From contig JBKBOE010000045.1 in assembly GCA_046294915.1 (NCBI GenBank), forward strand, positions 1 to 23,540: DNA of 23,540 nucleotides, in the 5' to 3' direction. The notes under the pieces were generated by a model, which worked only from the letters and a program-made list of their open reading frames with translations, was not told the origin of the DNA and searched no databases. Positions 1 through 6,979 of the stretch are shown in pieces. Position 1 is the first letter of the stretch. Every line of letters begins with the position of its first letter. Source of the DNA: UBA2336 sp046294915. Lineage in GTDB: Bacteria; Bacteroidota; Bacteroidia; Cytophagales; Cyclobacteriaceae. Both the position numbers and the translations under genes were made by a program.

Positions 1-1
1 G

Positions 2-973
2 GCTATGGCCACGATCGTGATTTCGCAAAAAATTGCCGGACCTGTTTTACTGGGTGCCGGCCTGGTCATTGGGGTGGTCATGTTGTTACTTTCAGTCAGC
101 GGGTTGCTTGATAAACTTGCACGATGGGTGCCTAAATCCGTTGTTCGCGGCATTCAATTCGGGTTGGGACTTAGTTTGTGCCTTCTGGCATTTAAAGAAT
201 ACATACCTGCCAACGGATTAACCGGATTTATTCTTGCCGCTATCGCATTTCTACTCATCGTTGTGTTGATAGACAACCGGAAATATCCCGCTTCACTGAT
301 GGTTATTGTAGCAGGCCTACTGTATGCGTCCGTAACAAAACTAAACCTGCACGAACTCGCGCAATCGATCGGCATTAACCTGCCACAGGCCAATACACCA
401 TCGCTTGATGCTATTGCTAAGGGCTTTGTGCTACTGGCCCTGCCGCAAATTCCGCTTTCGCTGGGCAACTCCATTCTGGCCACACGCCAGGTTGCACAGG
501 ATTTGTTTCCTGAACGAACCGATCTCACCATTCGGAAAATCGGCTTAACGTATTCCATTATGAATCTTGCCGCTCCGTGGATTGGCGGCATACCCTGTTG
601 CCACGGAGCCGGAGGAATGGTGGGCCATTATACCTTTGGCGGCCGAACCGGGGGCTCAGTAATTATTTACGGTATATTGTTTATTGTGCTTGGCCTGTTT
701 TTCGGAAATAGTTTTCATCAATTGATTGAAGTTTTCCCTTTGCCGCTACTCGGAACAATTTTGCTGTTTGAAGGCGCTGCCTTGCTTCTGCTTATCCGCG
801 ACCTGGCCAACGACCAAAAAGGGCTGGTAGTAGCCATACTAACCGGCCTGCTGGCTTTTGGTTTGCCATACGGTTTCCTTATAGGTATTATTACAGGCTT
901 GTTGTTGCACTACATGCCCATTAACCTTAACACGCTGAAGGAAATCGGAAAACCGAAAGAAAAAAACAGCTAA
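2..973 (+). CDS. MOT1-type molybdate/sulfate transporter, 5'-truncated by the window edge
   Basis: A polytopic inner-membrane protein of the MOT1 (molybdate transporter 1) branch of the SulP-like superfamily, expected to import molybdate or a related oxyanion. Both hallmark blocks are visible: LPQIPLSLGNS (about residues 146-156 counted from the ATG at base 5) and GGIPCCHGAGG followed by a Tyr-x-Phe-Gly-Gly-Arg-Thr-Gly segment (about 194-216). At least seven hydrophobic helices follow one another. The reading frame is open to the window edge and the first visible residues fall inside a helix, so the ATG at base 5 is probably internal and roughly 60-70 N-terminal residues lie outside. The C-terminus is complete; the gene converges on the next one with a 5-base gap and no terminator. 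No molybdenum cofactor gene is nearby. The family is clear; molybdate rather than sulfate is inferred from family membership. Confidence 0.85.
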   Translation, partial: AMATIVISQKIAGPVLLGAGLVIGVVMLLLSVSGLLDKLARWVPKSVVRGIQFGLGLSLCLLAFKEYIPANGLTGFILAAIAFLLIVVLIDNRKYPASLMVIVAGLLYASVTKLNLHELAQSIGINLPQANTPSLDAIAKGFVLLALPQIPLSLGNSILATRQVAQDLFPERTDLTIRKIGLTYSIMNLAAPWIGGIPCCHGAGGMVGHYTFGGRTGGSVIIYGILFIVLGLFFGNSFHQLIEVFPLPLLGTILLFEGAALLLLIRDLANDQKGLVVAILTGLLAFGLPYGFLIGIITGLLLHYMPINLNTLKEIGKPKEKNS

Positions 974-978
974 GCAGC

Positions 979-1188
979 TTATTCAAGCTCCCGGATTTCA
1001 AAATCCTTCCCCTTACCATATCGGATTAAATCCGTTAGCAGAAATTGTTCAAGGGTATGAATATTCTTCACCTTGAAATCGCCAGTGGCGAGAATATGTT
1101 CCACAACAAACTCATTCACTTCGCCAAAATTAATGAGCCGGTATTTCTTTCCAACCCGAAGTACATCAAACGAAAGACCCTGCATCAC
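979..1188 (-). CDS. Small conserved hypothetical protein coupled to the GroES-like gene
   Basis: A 69-residue soluble protein that I cannot assign to a named family. It has no signal peptide or membrane segment. It is rich in beta-type residues at the N-terminus, has a Leu/Ile-rich middle, and ends in a charged stretch containing GKGKDFEI. The start codon overlaps the stop codon of the upstream GroES-like gene in an ATGA arrangement (bases 1185-1188), so translation is probably coupled and both are likely made from one mRNA. Coupling, a clean frame and a plausible composition support a real gene. A plus-strand reading frame over the same bases is an antisense shadow. Function unknown. Confidence 0.7.
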   Translation of the reverse strand: MMQGLSFDVLRVGKKYRLINFGEVNEFVVEHILATGDFKVKNIHTLEQFLLTDLIRYGKGKDFEIRELE

Positions 1189-1559
1189 AAATCTTCCTCA
1201 CGTTCAAGCATTAAAATGGAACTCTGCGGTACAATAAAATATTTCTCCCCTTCATAAATTACTTCAATCGCTCCTTTTTGTAAAAAAATAGCTAAGTCAC
1301 CTTCCTGGGCCTGCAGCGGGAGATATTTTACCTGATCTTCTTTGCCTTTCCACATTTCATCTTCATCGGCAGGCATGGGCAGGGGATACCCCGGCCCGAC
1401 TTTTATAACATAACCGCTTTGTATCTTTTCCTTCTCCTGAACACCAGGAGGGAGGTACAAACCGCTGGCTGTTTTGTCTGATTGCTTTGACGGACGTATC
1501 AGGACGCGATCGCCCACGATAATGATTTTTTTTAGCCTGTTATCCGGTGTAAGTTTCAT
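1185..1559 (-). CDS. GroES-fold (Cpn10-like) protein with an acidic insert
   Basis: A 124-residue member of the co-chaperonin GroES fold, longer than canonical GroES (about 95 residues). Visible family landmarks are VGDRVLIRP (15-23), a mobile-loop-like segment TASGLYLPP (30-38) and GYVIKVGPG (49-57), followed by a C-terminal half containing EGDLAIFLQKGAIEVIYEGE (86-105). Between the halves, residues about 58-84 form an acidic, Pro/Met/Trp-containing insert absent from classical GroES. The hydrophobic tripeptide by which GroES binds GroEL is represented by Leu-Tyr-Leu rather than Ile-Val-Leu. No groEL is adjacent, so this is probably a second, divergent copy and not the housekeeping groS. A promoter-like element ends only about 6 bases before the ATG. 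The downstream small gene overlaps by 4 bases. Fold assignment is solid; a chaperonin partner is inferred. Confidence 0.8.
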   Translation of the reverse strand: MKLTPDNRLKKIIIVGDRVLIRPSKQSDKTASGLYLPPGVQEKEKIQSGYVIKVGPGYPLPMPADEDEMWKGKEDQVKYLPLQAQEGDLAIFLQKGAIEVIYEGEKYFIVPQSSILMLEREEDL

Positions 1560-1565
1560 CGGTTA

Positions 1566-1594
1566 CAAAACTACTGACTTTAAAACGAGCGAAA
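1566..1594 (-). promoter_or_regulatory. Candidate promoter of the GroES-like gene
   Basis: On the minus strand TAGTTTTG (bases 1566-1573) matches the Bacteroidota -7 consensus TAnnTTTG perfectly, with TTTC (1591-1594) 17 bases upstream as a -33-like element. Transcription would start around base 1560, next to the ATG at 1557-1559, so the mRNA would be nearly leaderless. The upstream element lies inside the T-rich tail of the preceding terminator. Motif match only. Confidence 0.5.
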
Positions 1595-1628
1595 AATAAA
1601 AAAAGGCAAACTGTTTAGTCTGCCTTTT
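1591..1628 (-). terminator. Intrinsic terminator of the four-helix membrane protein gene
   Basis: A hairpin with arms AAAAGGCA (1601-1608) and TGCCTTTT (1621-1628), extended inward past one mismatch by ACT/AGT around a GTTT loop. On the minus strand it is followed by a T-rich tract through about base 1591. It sits about 20 bases behind the stop codon of the upstream gene, the expected place for a Rho-independent terminator. Confidence 0.8.
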
Positions 1629-1647
1629 CACAGAGCTTAAAAAAATT

Positions 1648-2064
1648 CTACTTCTTACCGAGTACCACACCAATTACGCCACCGCTAACGCCCATCATCA
1701 GGCCTACAACCAGCGGATCAACCAGTGCTCCGGTAAGGTTCATAATGTTCGTTGTGCCATACATAGTCAGATCAACACCATACCCGATAATCAATCCGAT
1801 AATCAACCCTGCCTTAAATCCTCCGCCAAAGGTGGTAATGTTGGCCCAGTTGCCAAAAATGTACACCAGCAGGTATGCCTGCATTAAGTTACCCACCGCC
1901 AGCGCCCACCAAATCATTTCGGTATCAGCGCGCATTACACCGGTTGCCGTGCCCTGGTTACCGTTGAAGAAATCCATCAACAGCATACCATACAATAGCC
2001 AGCCAAGCAGGAAGAACACCACAAAGCCGGCCAGGGTTGCCAAAATTCTCTTTTTTGCATCCAT
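1648..2064 (-). CDS. Small four-helix integral membrane protein, DUF1761-like
   Basis: A 138-residue hydrophobic protein with four predicted membrane helices at roughly 8-30, 48-70, 82-102 and 112-136. The second half is very glycine-rich (GGGFKAGLIIG, GVSGGVIGVV) and includes a Gly-Tyr-Gly-Val-Asp-Leu-Thr-Met-Tyr segment between helices three and four. The general pattern resembles small Bacteroidota membrane proteins placed near DUF1761, but I do not recognise a diagnostic motif, so the family name is tentative and no function is proposed. It is probably a single-gene unit: a strong terminator follows it and about 80 non-coding bases separate it from the rmuC-like gene upstream. Confidence 0.7.
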   Translation of the reverse strand: MDAKKRILATLAGFVVFFLLGWLLYGMLLMDFFNGNQGTATGVMRADTEMIWWALAVGNLMQAYLLVYIFGNWANITTFGGGFKAGLIIGLIIGYGVDLTMYGTTNIMNLTGALVDPLVVGLMMGVSGGVIGVVLGKK

Positions 2065-2144
2065 AATTTTAGGGGTTAGTTTATTGATTGATAATAAAAA
2101 GCATACTCAACTCCTTTCAATGGCGAAGGTCCCTGCTGACCAGG

Positions 2145-3434
2145 CTACGCAAATAAATCCTTCTGCGATTCCTCATTCCGCTTATCGGTGTAGAGTGGCA
2201 GTTTACCCAGATTTTTCGAAAGCAGCATTTCATCTGTTTCAATTCCCTTCTGCTCGGCATCGGCTTTTTGTTCGGCTATTTGTACAGCCAGTTCTTTATT
2301 GCTGATTTGTTTCGCTCTTCGCTCAATAGGCGGATTTAATTTCTCAGCACGTTCAAATTCAATCACTTTATCCAGAAAATCTTTGGGTAAATCGGCCTCG
2401 CTGCGATACACCAGTTCAAAAAACTGCTTGGCAAAAAAGCCGTCAATCTGTATTCTTCGCTTCGATAAGTGCACAAACTTGCCGATTACCCGGCAAATGT
2501 TTTCGCGCTCTTCCGGGCTAAGTTGTTCGGCAAATTCATAGTCTTCAATTTTGCGCAGGGAAAGAATGATGGGCTCCAGGGCATCAATCGAAATTATATA
2601 CACGGTATAGTCACTCAGTTTGTATTCAAACTGCTCCACCACATCCAATGTATTGGTGGGTACTACCAGAAAAACCTCTCTGCGCACATTCTCTTCTTTT
2701 ACATACTTGCTTACGCTCTCTGCCTGGTTGCGCAGGTAAAGCGGAAAGTTGGATAAGTCATCGCTGCCCGGACTTTTCGCATCAAACACAATGTATTCCT
2801 CATTGATTTTAAGAGTATTGTCAGGCTTGCCTCTGAAGGGGACTGACTCCAGATACTCCACGCCATGGCGGTTACAAATAACCTTCATGCGGTTCTTCAC
2901 ATCTTCCTCATGCCGCGACCAGGTTTCCTTTAGCTTGCGAAGCCGTTCGTATTCAGTTTGCTTGGCTTTCTCTTCTTTTTCGTTTTGCTCCTTTATAAGG
3001 TCTTCGCGCAACTTTACAAGTTGGTTAATAGCTTGTTTATGTTCGGTATTGCGTTGCTCTTCCCTTGTTTTAAACTGTGTGTTCTCCTCGCGCAGCCTGC
3101 GATTCTCCAGTTCTGCACTTTCAACTTTTTGTCGTGTTGCTGCCACTTCATTGGCCAGTTCCTGACCGCGCTTTAAAAAACTTTCATTCTTCTCCTTAAG
3201 CGTAGCCATCTCTTTTTGCAAATCAGTCTTATCAGCAACCAGCCGATCAATAGTTAACTGCATCTTTGCGTTTTCGGCACGCACCCCATCCAGACCGGAA
3301 ATGAGCCGCTGCAATTCAGCACTTGTGTCAATAAGCATGGAGCGGACTCTGCCCCAGCGAAACAACCGATCCCACAGCGAATAGGCACGCAGTTGGTTAA
3401 ATAATTCTTTAATGGTGTTTAATCCATTTTCCAT
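2145..3434 (-). CDS. rmuC: RmuC-like coiled-coil protein with PD-(D/E)XK nuclease fold
   Basis: A 429-residue protein of the RmuC type. RmuC proteins are linked to limiting DNA rearrangement, and their C-terminal domain belongs to the PD-(D/E)XK nuclease superfamily. Residues about 35-175 form a long, highly charged coiled coil with Leu/Ala heptads. The nuclease-like core follows: PD at 204-205, a beta strand EEYIVF, then DAK at 218-220, which supplies the usual Asp/Glu-x-Lys pair. After it come a helix and a second strand, REVFLVVP. Unlike E. coli RmuC, the N-terminus (residues 8-36) is amphipathic with several Trp/Arg residues rather than a clear membrane anchor. The C-terminal 60 residues are charged and probably disordered. 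The gene is transcribed divergently from rocD. The fold is well supported; equivalence in function to E. coli rmuC is inference. Confidence 0.75.
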   Translation of the reverse strand: MENGLNTIKELFNQLRAYSLWDRLFRWGRVRSMLIDTSAELQRLISGLDGVRAENAKMQLTIDRLVADKTDLQKEMATLKEKNESFLKRGQELANEVAATRQKVESAELENRRLREENTQFKTREEQRNTEHKQAINQLVKLREDLIKEQNEKEEKAKQTEYERLRKLKETWSRHEEDVKNRMKVICNRHGVEYLESVPFRGKPDNTLKINEEYIVFDAKSPGSDDLSNFPLYLRNQAESVSKYVKEENVRREVFLVVPTNTLDVVEQFEYKLSDYTVYIISIDALEPIILSLRKIEDYEFAEQLSPEERENICRVIGKFVHLSKRRIQIDGFFAKQFFELVYRSEADLPKDFLDKVIEFERAEKLNPPIERRAKQISNKELAVQIAEQKADAEQKGIETDEMLLSKNLGKLPLYTDKRNEESQKDLFA

Positions 3435-3488
3435 AAGCTAAAGGTAAGTGAATTAGCGGGTAAACAGGGTAAAGATAAGTCGAAGAAC

Positions 3489-3505
3489 CTGACAGCCTGT
3501 GTCAG
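3489..3505. promoter_or_regulatory. Palindrome in the divergent rmuC-like/rocD intergenic region
   Basis: A perfect 6-base inverted repeat, CTGACA-N5-TGTCAG, lies between the divergent rmuC-like (start 3434) and rocD (start 3598) genes. GACAGCC occurs inside it and again at about 3533-3539 minus a few bases downstream of it (near 3523). It could be an operator for either gene or a chance hairpin; a short T-run follows on the plus strand. No regulator is identified. Confidence 0.3.
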
Positions 3506-3536
3506 TTTTAGGTGAGTAGGCCGACAGCCATTTAAA

Positions 3537-3567
3537 TTGGCATGCTGAGTGCCTTTTGATAACTTGC
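3537..3567 (+). promoter_or_regulatory. Candidate promoter of rocD
   Basis: TTG (3537-3539), 20 bases, then TAACTTGC (3560-3567) approximates the Bacteroidota pattern of a -33 TTG followed by TAnnTTTG, one T short. The implied transcription start is near 3573, about 25 bases before the ATG at 3598. This supports 3598 over the upstream in-frame ATG at 3556. Confidence 0.4.
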
Positions 3568-3597
3568 AGGGCCTTTTTCAGTAAAAAAACACTTATT

Positions 3598-4836
3598 ATG
3601 ACCGATTTAATTACCTCCAGCAGCAAAGCCATTGAGTTAGAAGACCGCTACGGAGCACATAACTATCATCCTCTTCCGGTAGTGCTAACCCGGGGCGAAG
3701 GCGTTTTTCTATGGGATGTAGAAGGTAAACGCTATTACGATTTTCTATCCGCCTATAGTGCCGTTAACCAGGGGCATTGCCATCCGCGCATTATCAACGC
3801 CCTCATCGAACAGGCCAAAGAGCTTACACTCACTTCGCGGGCATTCTATAATGATAAGCTTGGGCTTGCCGAAAAATATGTATGCGAAACTTTCGGCTAC
3901 CAGAAAGCCCTGTTTATGAACAGCGGTGCCGAAGCAAACGAAACCGCCATTAAACTGGCCCGTAAATGGGGCTACACTAAAAAAGGTATTCCCGAATACG
4001 AAGCCGTAATTGTTGCTGTGAAGAAAAACTTTCATGGCCGCACCACCACCATCATCTCTGCTTCTTCTGATCCTTCGGCCCGAAAAGGGTTCGGACCGTT
4101 TATGCCGGGCTTCGAACTGGTAGAGTACGATGATGTGCCCGCATTGGAAAAAGCGCTGAGCAATCCCAACGTGTGCGGATTGTGGATTGAACCCATTCAG
4201 GGTGAAGCAGGCGTATATGTGCCCGCTGAAGGCTATCTGAAGGCTGCCGAAAAATTATGCCATCAGCATAACGTTTTGCTGATGATGGACGAAATCCAGA
4301 CCGGCATTGCGCGCACTGGCAAAATGCTGGCCAGCGATCATGAAAACGTTCGGCCCGATTTATTAATTCTGGGCAAAGCACTAAGCGGAGGAGTACTGCC
4401 TGTTTCCGTAGTATTGGCTGATGATGACATTATGCTGGTCATAAAACCCGGTGAACATGGATCAACCTTTGGCGGCAACCCGTTGGCCGCAGCGGTTTGC
4501 ATGGAAGCTTTACAAGTAGTGAAAGATGAAAAGCTGGCCGACAATGCCGACCGACTTGGAAAGATTTTTCGCGAACGGATGAATGCCCTCATCAAAAAAA
4601 CAAAACGGGTTACCCTGGTCCGCGGAAAGGGGTTATTGAATGCAATTGTAATTAATGACACACCACAAAGTGAAACGGCCTGGAATATCTGCCTGAAGTT
4701 TGCTCAATACGGTTTGCTTGCCAAGCCAACCCACGGAAACATTATCCGGCTGGCACCACCTTTGGTCATCACCGAGGAGCAGCTTCATGAGTGCTGCGAT
4801 ATTATTGAAAAAACGGTAATGGAATTTGAGAAGTAA
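3598..4836 (+). CDS. rocD: Ornithine aminotransferase (ornithine--oxo-acid transaminase)
   Basis: A 412-residue PLP enzyme of class III aminotransferases. It transfers the delta-amino group of ornithine to 2-oxoglutarate, giving glutamate-5-semialdehyde, and so links arginine/ornithine and proline metabolism in the cytoplasm. Seen directly: YGAHNYHPLPVVL near residue 18 (typical of the ornithine group), SGAEANE (109-115), DEIQTG with the PLP-ring aspartate (231-236), and GKALSGG with the Schiff-base lysine K260. The N-terminus from the ATG at 3598 aligns with the family start. An upstream in-frame ATG (3556) would add 14 residues of unlikely composition and would place the promoter-like element inside the gene. 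The stop codon is 10 bases from the convergent amine oxidase gene. Confidence 0.95.
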   Translation: MTDLITSSSKAIELEDRYGAHNYHPLPVVLTRGEGVFLWDVEGKRYYDFLSAYSAVNQGHCHPRIINALIEQAKELTLTSRAFYNDKLGLAEKYVCETFGYQKALFMNSGAEANETAIKLARKWGYTKKGIPEYEAVIVAVKKNFHGRTTTIISASSDPSARKGFGPFMPGFELVEYDDVPALEKALSNPNVCGLWIEPIQGEAGVYVPAEGYLKAAEKLCHQHNVLLMMDEIQTGIARTGKMLASDHENVRPDLLILGKALSGGVLPVSVVLADDDIMLVIKPGEHGSTFGGNPLAAAVCMEALQVVKDEKLADNADRLGKIFRERMNALIKKTKRVTLVRGKGLLNAIVINDTPQSETAWNICLKFAQYGLLAKPTHGNIIRLAPPLVITEEQLHECCDIIEKTVMEFEK

Positions 4837-4846
4837 GTGCAGGCTT

Positions 4847-6316
4847 TTAGGCAACAATTTCATCAATCACCTCGAATGCAGCACGCTCGCCTGATTTAAG
4901 CGCACCGCTGATGGTACCGAATTCACCGGTGGTATCGGTAGCTTCCCCAGCAAAGAATAGTTTTCCGTCAACCGGTGCCGCCAGGGTTTCCCGATCGGCC
5001 GGAATACCTCCGGTTAACGGAAATGAAAACCCTCCTTTGGCAAAGGGATCTTTGGTCCAGTCTTTAATAGTGTACAACAGTTTATTCTCTTCACCGGCAA
5101 GGGTACTTCTGCGCACGTTTTCGGTAGCATCGCCATTAAACCATACATCCATTTCAGCAATAATGCTTTCTACTACCTCATCACCCGTCATTAACGAAAA
5201 AGCTTCAGCTTTCGGGCCGTTTATCGTAATGCTTAATGCTTTGTTTAAGGTGCTTCGCCCTACTCCGGCATTCAGCATCATCGGACTTTCGGTACTGCCA
5301 ATAATAGCGGCAACATCTTCGCCCCAGAAATTACGCTTAAACTCAATGAGTACACGCATAGAGGCTTCCATACCGATACGACTCATTGCGCTTAGCTTTG
5401 AAGCCGGTAAACCGGGAGAGAAAGCAATATCGCCTGCCTTGAGAATGGAAACCGGAACGGTAACAATGAGTTTGTTTACCGTATGGCTTCCGGCACTGTG
5501 TGTAATTTCAATTAAATCACCCGCATAGTTTACTGATTGTACTACCGCATTGAACTGGATGCTCGGAATCACGCGGCTGTACACCGAAAGCAACGTGTCC
5601 TGCATCGGGTTGTTACTCAGCGTAAGTTCAATGCCATCATGCTCAATCAGCGAAAGTGCATTGGCCAGCGCATTGGCACCAATGCGGTTATGTGACGAAC
5701 CGTAAGGTATGCCCAGCCAAGAGTTAACCAGTTGTTGCATACCCGCTGCAACACCTGCGTTTGTTGCGGCTTGTTGTACACTAAGTGAAGCACTTCCGGT
5801 AAACGTGGAGAAGTTATCGCGGAAACCTTTTGCAGTTGCAAAATCAGCATTAAGAAGGGCTTCGGTTTCTGTTTTTACAACATCATTCAGCACATACCGG
5901 TCGGCACTCAGGGTTCTGAAATTTACAGTGGGTACTTTCCTAATTTTCAGAATTTCTCCCCATTTGGAATTTGAACCGTTTATCCGGTCGGCCCCCAGCT
6001 CAAACGGAAAATCAGAATACGGATAATTGTTGGGGAACATAATCAGCGAATCGCTGGGTGCATCGGTACGATGTAATGAGCAAACCCTGCCTCCCACCCG
6101 GTTGTTGGCTTCAAATACTTTTACTTTTACGCCTTTGGATATTAAAATATCGGCAGCGATAAGCCCGGCTGCACCCGCACCAATAATACCTACCACGCCA
6201 TCGTAATTAATCTCCGGCCCCGGTCTTTCCTTTTCGCACGAACTGAGCCAGGCCGGTAAAGCCAGGCCAGCCGTTACCCCCAAACCAATTTGCTTCAGTG
6301 CTTTTCTTCGCCTCAC
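4847..6316 (-). CDS. Tat-exported flavin amine oxidase (monoamine oxidase family)
   Basis: A 489-residue FAD-dependent oxidase of the amine oxidase family, which oxidises primary or secondary amines to imines with release of peroxide. The start codon is GTG and no in-frame ATG lies between it and the preceding stop. The N-terminus reads RRRKALKQ then a hydrophobic stretch and LSSC (24-27): a twin-arginine signal followed by a lipobox, so the protein is probably folded with FAD, exported and lipid-anchored. The dinucleotide fold shows GAGAAG (46-51), an acidic residue ending the second strand (FEA, 68-70) and RVGGRV (73-78). The C-terminal FAD motif LFFAGEATDTTGEFGTISGA is present. Substrate is not predictable; neighbouring rocD does not prove a polyamine or ornithine role. 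It is divergent from the kinase gene with 48 bases between them. Confidence 0.85.
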   Translation of the reverse strand: MRRRKALKQIGLGVTAGLALPAWLSSCEKERPGPEINYDGVVGIIGAGAAGLIAADILISKGVKVKVFEANNRVGGRVCSLHRTDAPSDSLIMFPNNYPYSDFPFELGADRINGSNSKWGEILKIRKVPTVNFRTLSADRYVLNDVVKTETEALLNADFATAKGFRDNFSTFTGSASLSVQQAATNAGVAAGMQQLVNSWLGIPYGSSHNRIGANALANALSLIEHDGIELTLSNNPMQDTLLSVYSRVIPSIQFNAVVQSVNYAGDLIEITHSAGSHTVNKLIVTVPVSILKAGDIAFSPGLPASKLSAMSRIGMEASMRVLIEFKRNFWGEDVAAIIGSTESPMMLNAGVGRSTLNKALSITINGPKAEAFSLMTGDEVVESIIAEMDVWFNGDATENVRRSTLAGEENKLLYTIKDWTKDPFAKGGFSFPLTGGIPADRETLAAPVDGKLFFAGEATDTTGEFGTISGALKSGERAAFEVIDEIVA

Positions 6317-6364
6317 GAGTACCTGATTTTCTGAAAGATAATAAAATATGCCATTTTAGGCCTT

Positions 6365-6910
6365 ATGGATACGGTAAAGCGCCTTTTGGTAAAACGGGTT
6401 GCTGTTGTTGGCCCTGAATGTACCGGCAAAACTGCACTCTCAAAGGCGTTGGCCGGATATTATCAAACAGTTTGGGTTCCCGAATTTGCCCGCTCCTTTA
6501 TCGATCAACTCAACCGCCCCTATATCCGTGCCGACCTTCTTGCTATTGCGCAGGGGCAACTTCAGTCAGAAAATGAACTTGCCTTAACGGCCAACCGGGT
6601 GTTGATTTGCGATACCAATCTTATTGTAATCAAGGTGTGGAGTGAATTTAAGTATGGCCACTGCGATGACGCCATTCTGAAATTGATGAGCACACAACAC
6701 TACGATCATTACTTTCTCACCGATATTGATGTGCCCTGGGAAGACGACCCGCAGCGCGAGCACCCCGATAAACGGGAGTATTTTTTTACAGTTTACCGGA
6801 AGGAGTTGGAAATGCTGAATGTTTCCTTTACCCTTTTAAGCGGAAATTTACAACAACGGCTGCATACCGCAACAACGGTCATCAATTCTCTCCTTTCAGA
6901 TAAAGATTAG
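6365..6910 (+). CDS. NadR-type nicotinamide riboside kinase (AAA_28-like P-loop ATPase)
   Basis: A 181-residue P-loop kinase matching the C-terminal ribosylnicotinamide kinase domain of NadR and standing alone, without the NMN adenylyltransferase or repressor domains. It would phosphorylate nicotinamide riboside to NMN for NAD salvage in the cytoplasm. Visible features: Walker A GPECTGKT (16-23), VPEFAR (38-43, the counterpart of the NadR W-E-Y-G-R segment), CDTN with the Walker B-like aspartate D83 (82-85), a Trp-centred VPWEDDPQR (123-131), and the following KREYF segment. No pnuC transporter gene is in the window, so the salvage role rests on homology alone. The gene is divergent from the amine oxidase gene and is followed 69 bases later by the aminotransferase. 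Confidence 0.75.
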   Translation: MDTVKRLLVKRVAVVGPECTGKTALSKALAGYYQTVWVPEFARSFIDQLNRPYIRADLLAIAQGQLQSENELALTANRVLICDTNLIVIKVWSEFKYGHCDDAILKLMSTQHYDHYFLTDIDVPWEDDPQREHPDKREYFFTVYRKELEMLNVSFTLLSGNLQQRLHTATTVINSLLSDKD

Positions 6911-6979
6911 CACTCCTGCAAAAGAGGTGTGAACAGGTTAACGTAAAAAATTCTACATTCCCTTCAAATCCCTGAACCT

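Noticed and set aside
154..591. 145-codon minus-strand frame inside the molybdate transporter gene
   Set aside because: Antisense to conserved MOT1 motifs, low-quality composition and no recognisable domain.
2117..2144. GGTC/GACC hairpin as terminator of the rmuC-like gene
   Set aside because: Four pairs only and no T-tract on the minus strand.
3556..3597. 14-codon N-terminal extension of ornithine aminotransferase from the ATG at 3556
   Set aside because: The family start matches the ATG at 3598, the added residues have no family counterpart, and a promoter-like element lies within the extension.
6928..6943. TGTGA-N6-TAACG as a Crp operator upstream of the class V aminotransferase
   Set aside because: Only one half-site is good, the other matches 3 of 5 bases, and no promoter element lies at a fitting distance.
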